Origin: CALAED01 sp937891035 | GTDB taxonomy: Bacteria > Actinomycetota > Actinomycetes > Streptosporangiales > Streptosporangiaceae | Length of the DNA: 6,092 nt | Direction: 5' to 3' | Assembly (NCBI GenBank): GCA_035642125.1 | Contig: DASQSZ010000012.1 | Coordinates: 1-6,092 of the forward strand | In this document: piece by piece, positions 4,428 through 6,092 of the stretch | Layout: every line of letters begins with the position of its first letter | How positions within the stretch are numbered: the first letter of the stretch is position 1 | The notes under the pieces: generated by a model | What the model was told of the DNA's origin: nothing | Databases searched by the model: none | Seen by the model: only the letters and a program-made list of their open reading frames with translations | Translations under genes and position numbers: made by a program

Positions 4428-5648
4428 ATGACCCTGAACGGCGTGATCGACGTGTCGTCGATCGTCGACCTGAGTACCGAGCATCAATCCCTCTTGAGCC
4501 GAGTCGGCGAAGTGGCGCGGGGGTGCGCCGAACGTGCCGACGAATACGATCGCACGGCGCGCTTTCCGGCCGAGGACTTCGCGGACCTTTTCGCCGCGGG
4601 CCTGCACGCGCCGACCGTACCGACCGAGCACGGCGGCCTCGGCGTCGGACCCGTGCGCGGCGACGCGCTGACGCTGTGGCTGATGACCAAGGAGCTGGCG
4701 AAGGCCGACCTGTCGCTCGGCCGCTGCTGGGAGGGGCATGCCAACTCGCTGCTGCTCATCGACGCGCTCGGCGCGCCGGAGCAGCAGGCCAGATGGTTCG
4801 CCGGCGTCGTCGAGCGCGGCGAGATCTGGGTCGGCTGGAGCGGCGAGCCGCAGGCCCGCAAGCCTGGCGAAAAGCAGCGCTTCGGTACGTACGTCACCCG
4901 GACCGACGGCGGCTGGATCCTGACCGGCACCAAGGGCTTCGCCACCAGCGCGACCGGCGCGAACTGGGCGATCCTGCTCGTCAACACCGCAGGTCCCGGC
5001 GGCGCCCGGCACGCCGACTCCGGCGCCGACTCGTTGCTGATGTTGGCCTGCGACCTGTCCGACCCGACCGTCACGGTCGACGACACCTGGTGGGATCCCA
5101 TCGGCATGCGGGCGACCGTCAGCCATCTGGTGAAGTTCGACGGCACCTTCCTGCCGGACGAGAACGTCATCGGACCGCCCGGCGCCTACGTGCGCGACGG
5201 CTGGCAGACCGCGATGATCCCGCACTACGCGGCGAGCTTCCTCGGCGCAGCGGAGGGCGCTTACGAATACGCCGTCGAGTACGTCATGCGGCAGGGCAAG
5301 GGCGCCGACCCCTACGTCCAGCAGCGGGTGGGGAGCATGGCCGTCAACGTCGAGTCCGGGCACCTGTGGCTGCGCCACATCGCGCGGCTGTGGGACACCG
5401 GCCGGCGGGACGAGGCGCGGCTGGCCGGCAGCCGGGCCCGGCACGTGGTCGAGCACCTGGCTCTGGAAACGGTCGATCACTGCATTCGCGCCTGCGGCGC
5501 GCGCAGCCTGGTGCGCCCGAGCCCGGTCGAGCGCATCCTGCGCGACCTGACGTTCTATGTCCGCCACGACAACGACGATCACGTGCTGGCGACGATCGGG
5601 CGCGCGCTGCTCGGTCAGACGCACGACGCCTCGTTCTACAAGCCCTAG
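4428..5648 (+). CDS. Acyl-CoA-dehydrogenase-fold flavoprotein, possibly a flavin-dependent monooxygenase
   Basis: A protein of 406 residues, the normal length for the acyl-CoA dehydrogenase fold. A GAGGTGA site ending just before position 4424 gives good spacing to ATG 4428. The layout is an N-terminal helical domain (about 15-130, with LHAPTVPTEHGGLG at 59-72), a middle beta domain (about 130-245, with GWILTGTKGFATSATGANWA and WWDPIGMRAT, the WxxxGMRxT pattern), and a C-terminal helical domain (about 250-396). True acyl-CoA dehydrogenases end with a YEGT-type motif carrying the catalytic Glu. Here the matching place reads SPVERILRDLTFYVRHDNDD (365-384), with H380-D381, followed by IGRALLG. 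A PxxRxxRD...H pattern with no Glu is typical of the flavin monooxygenases of this fold (HsaA/DszC-like). I therefore favour an oxygenase or oxidase using reduced flavin, though a dehydrogenase is not excluded. The divergent nitroreductase could be its partner. Substrate unknown; cytoplasmic. Confidence 0.85.
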   Translation: MTLNGVIDVSSIVDLSTEHQSLLSRVGEVARGCAERADEYDRTARFPAEDFADLFAAGLHAPTVPTEHGGLGVGPVRGDALTLWLMTKELAKADLSLGRCWEGHANSLLLIDALGAPEQQARWFAGVVERGEIWVGWSGEPQARKPGEKQRFGTYVTRTDGGWILTGTKGFATSATGANWAILLVNTAGPGGARHADSGADSLLMLACDLSDPTVTVDDTWWDPIGMRATVSHLVKFDGTFLPDENVIGPPGAYVRDGWQTAMIPHYAASFLGAAEGAYEYAVEYVMRQGKGADPYVQQRVGSMAVNVESGHLWLRHIARLWDTGRRDEARLAGSRARHVVEHLALETVDHCIRACGARSLVRPSPVERILRDLTFYVRHDNDDHVLATIGRALLGQTHDASFYKP

Positions 5649-5661
5649 GCAGGCCCCGCGC

Positions 5662-5694
5662 CGCCGCGCCGGTGTCACAAGCGCCGGCGCGGCG
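5662..5694. terminator. GC-rich hairpin between two convergent genes
   Basis: CGCCGCGCCGG (5662-5672) and CCGGCGCGGCG (5684-5694) form an 11-bp perfect stem around an 11-base loop, in the 53-base gap between the stop at 5648 and the stop of the convergent gene at 5702. There is no T-run on either side, which is common for actinomycete terminators. Being symmetric, it could stop transcription from both sides. Confidence 0.6.
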
Positions 5695-5701
5695 CGCCGG
5701 G

Positions 5702-6092
5702 TCAGTGGCGGTAGCACTCTCTGATGAAGTAGTCGGACCGCCCGCTGCCGTCGGTGAACTTGGTGAACTCGCAAACGACCAGGACTCCCCGGTTGATCCG
5801 CGCCTCCACATGCACCCGCATGTAGCCATGGTCGAAGGTGGCGATGAAGGCGGGCGGGTCGTGCGGGGCGGCCGCGTCGGCGTACAGCCCGCCCCGTGTC
5901 GTGCCCCAGTCGACCGGCCCGTCGGCCCCGAAGCCGTACGCGCGCACGGTGAACTCGCCGTCCACCATGTGGCATTCCATGGCGGTGATGCTCTTGGTGG
6001 CGTTGGGGGCCAGGCAGGTCCAGGTGCCGAGCAGCCCGCTCGGGTCGTTGCTCCCGGAGCGCAGCGCGTCGGGGAAGTCGCTGGGCGGCTCG
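5702..6092 (-). CDS. C-terminal part of a small predicted beta-barrel protein of unknown function (partial)
   Basis: The frame ends at TGA (5702-5704) and is open to the right edge, giving about 129 residues; the start lies outside. An ATG at 5980 is not taken as the start. It has no ribosome binding site, and clearly related sequence (LLGTWTCLAPNATKSIT) continues before it. The order GTW, DGEFTVRAYGFG, PVDWG, GLYAD, FIATFDHGYMR, GVLVVCEFTKFTDGSGRSDYF, ECYRH has the alternating short strands of a compact lipocalin-like barrel. It resembles a widespread bacterial family with GxWxN...TRxI...HAFG...CDWG...GRSNY motifs whose function I do not know. Two Cys flank the domain ends. The linker before it (Pro/Ser/Asp-rich, at the edge) suggests another domain or an exported N-terminus upstream. 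It converges on the flavoprotein gene and is not likely to share its transcript. Confidence 0.65.
   Translation of the reverse strand, partial: EPPSDFPDALRSGSNDPSGLLGTWTCLAPNATKSITAMECHMVDGEFTVRAYGFGADGPVDWGTTRGGLYADAAAPHDPPAFIATFDHGYMRVHVEARINRGVLVVCEFTKFTDGSGRSDYFIRECYRH

Noticed and set aside
4380..5975. 531-codon open frame on the minus strand opposite the flavoprotein gene
   Set aside because: It is the antisense shadow of a clearly recognisable gene; its translation is Arg/Ala/Gly/Val-rich with no domain, and it runs across the hairpin and the end of the next gene.
1..6092. CRISPR array, tRNA or rRNA genes, insertion sequence
   Set aside because: No regularly spaced repeats of CRISPR type, no tRNA cloverleaf or rRNA-like sequence recognised, and no transposase or paired terminal inverted repeats seen.

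Overview
The window is high-GC DNA with strongly G/C-ended codons in its genes, GTG starts and purine-rich Shine-Dalgarno sites. This points to an actinomycete (Streptomyces- or Nonomuraea-like; genus not determinable). It holds three complete genes of ordinary families, one complete unusual membrane-phosphatase fusion, and two genes cut by the window edges.

Left part (1-1709, minus strand) looks like a copper-handling module. A CopD-family membrane protein (start best placed at 1698) is followed, after about 485 bases of non-coding DNA, by the first 44 codons of a Tat-exported protein that looks like the N-terminus of a multicopper oxidase. The same 10-bp palindrome, CCCTTAAGGG, lies upstream of both genes (360-369 and 1774-1783) and is a candidate shared operator.

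Middle part (1705-3653). A 300-bp divergent promoter region, with a perfect dyad at 1887-1901 and a good promoter at 1951-1979, leads into a 546-residue protein. Its first ~335 residues form a multi-spanning membrane domain resembling the drug/metabolite-transporter type. They are joined to a C-terminal low-molecular-weight protein tyrosine phosphatase domain with an intact catalytic CX5R loop. A Gly/Asn/Ala-rich repeat insert interrupts the phosphatase domain.

Right part (3611-6092). A nitroreductase-family flavoprotein (minus) overlaps the 3' end of the fusion gene tail to tail. It is divergent, across 79 bp, from an acyl-CoA-dehydrogenase-fold flavoprotein (plus) whose C-terminus looks more like a flavin-dependent monooxygenase than a dehydrogenase. 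A GC-rich hairpin then separates this gene from the convergent 3' part of a small predicted beta-barrel protein that runs off the right edge.

The two flavoproteins plausibly act together, perhaps in a specialised-metabolite or detoxification pathway, but substrate and pathway cannot be read from the sequence. The most unusual item is the transporter-like/phosphatase fusion.
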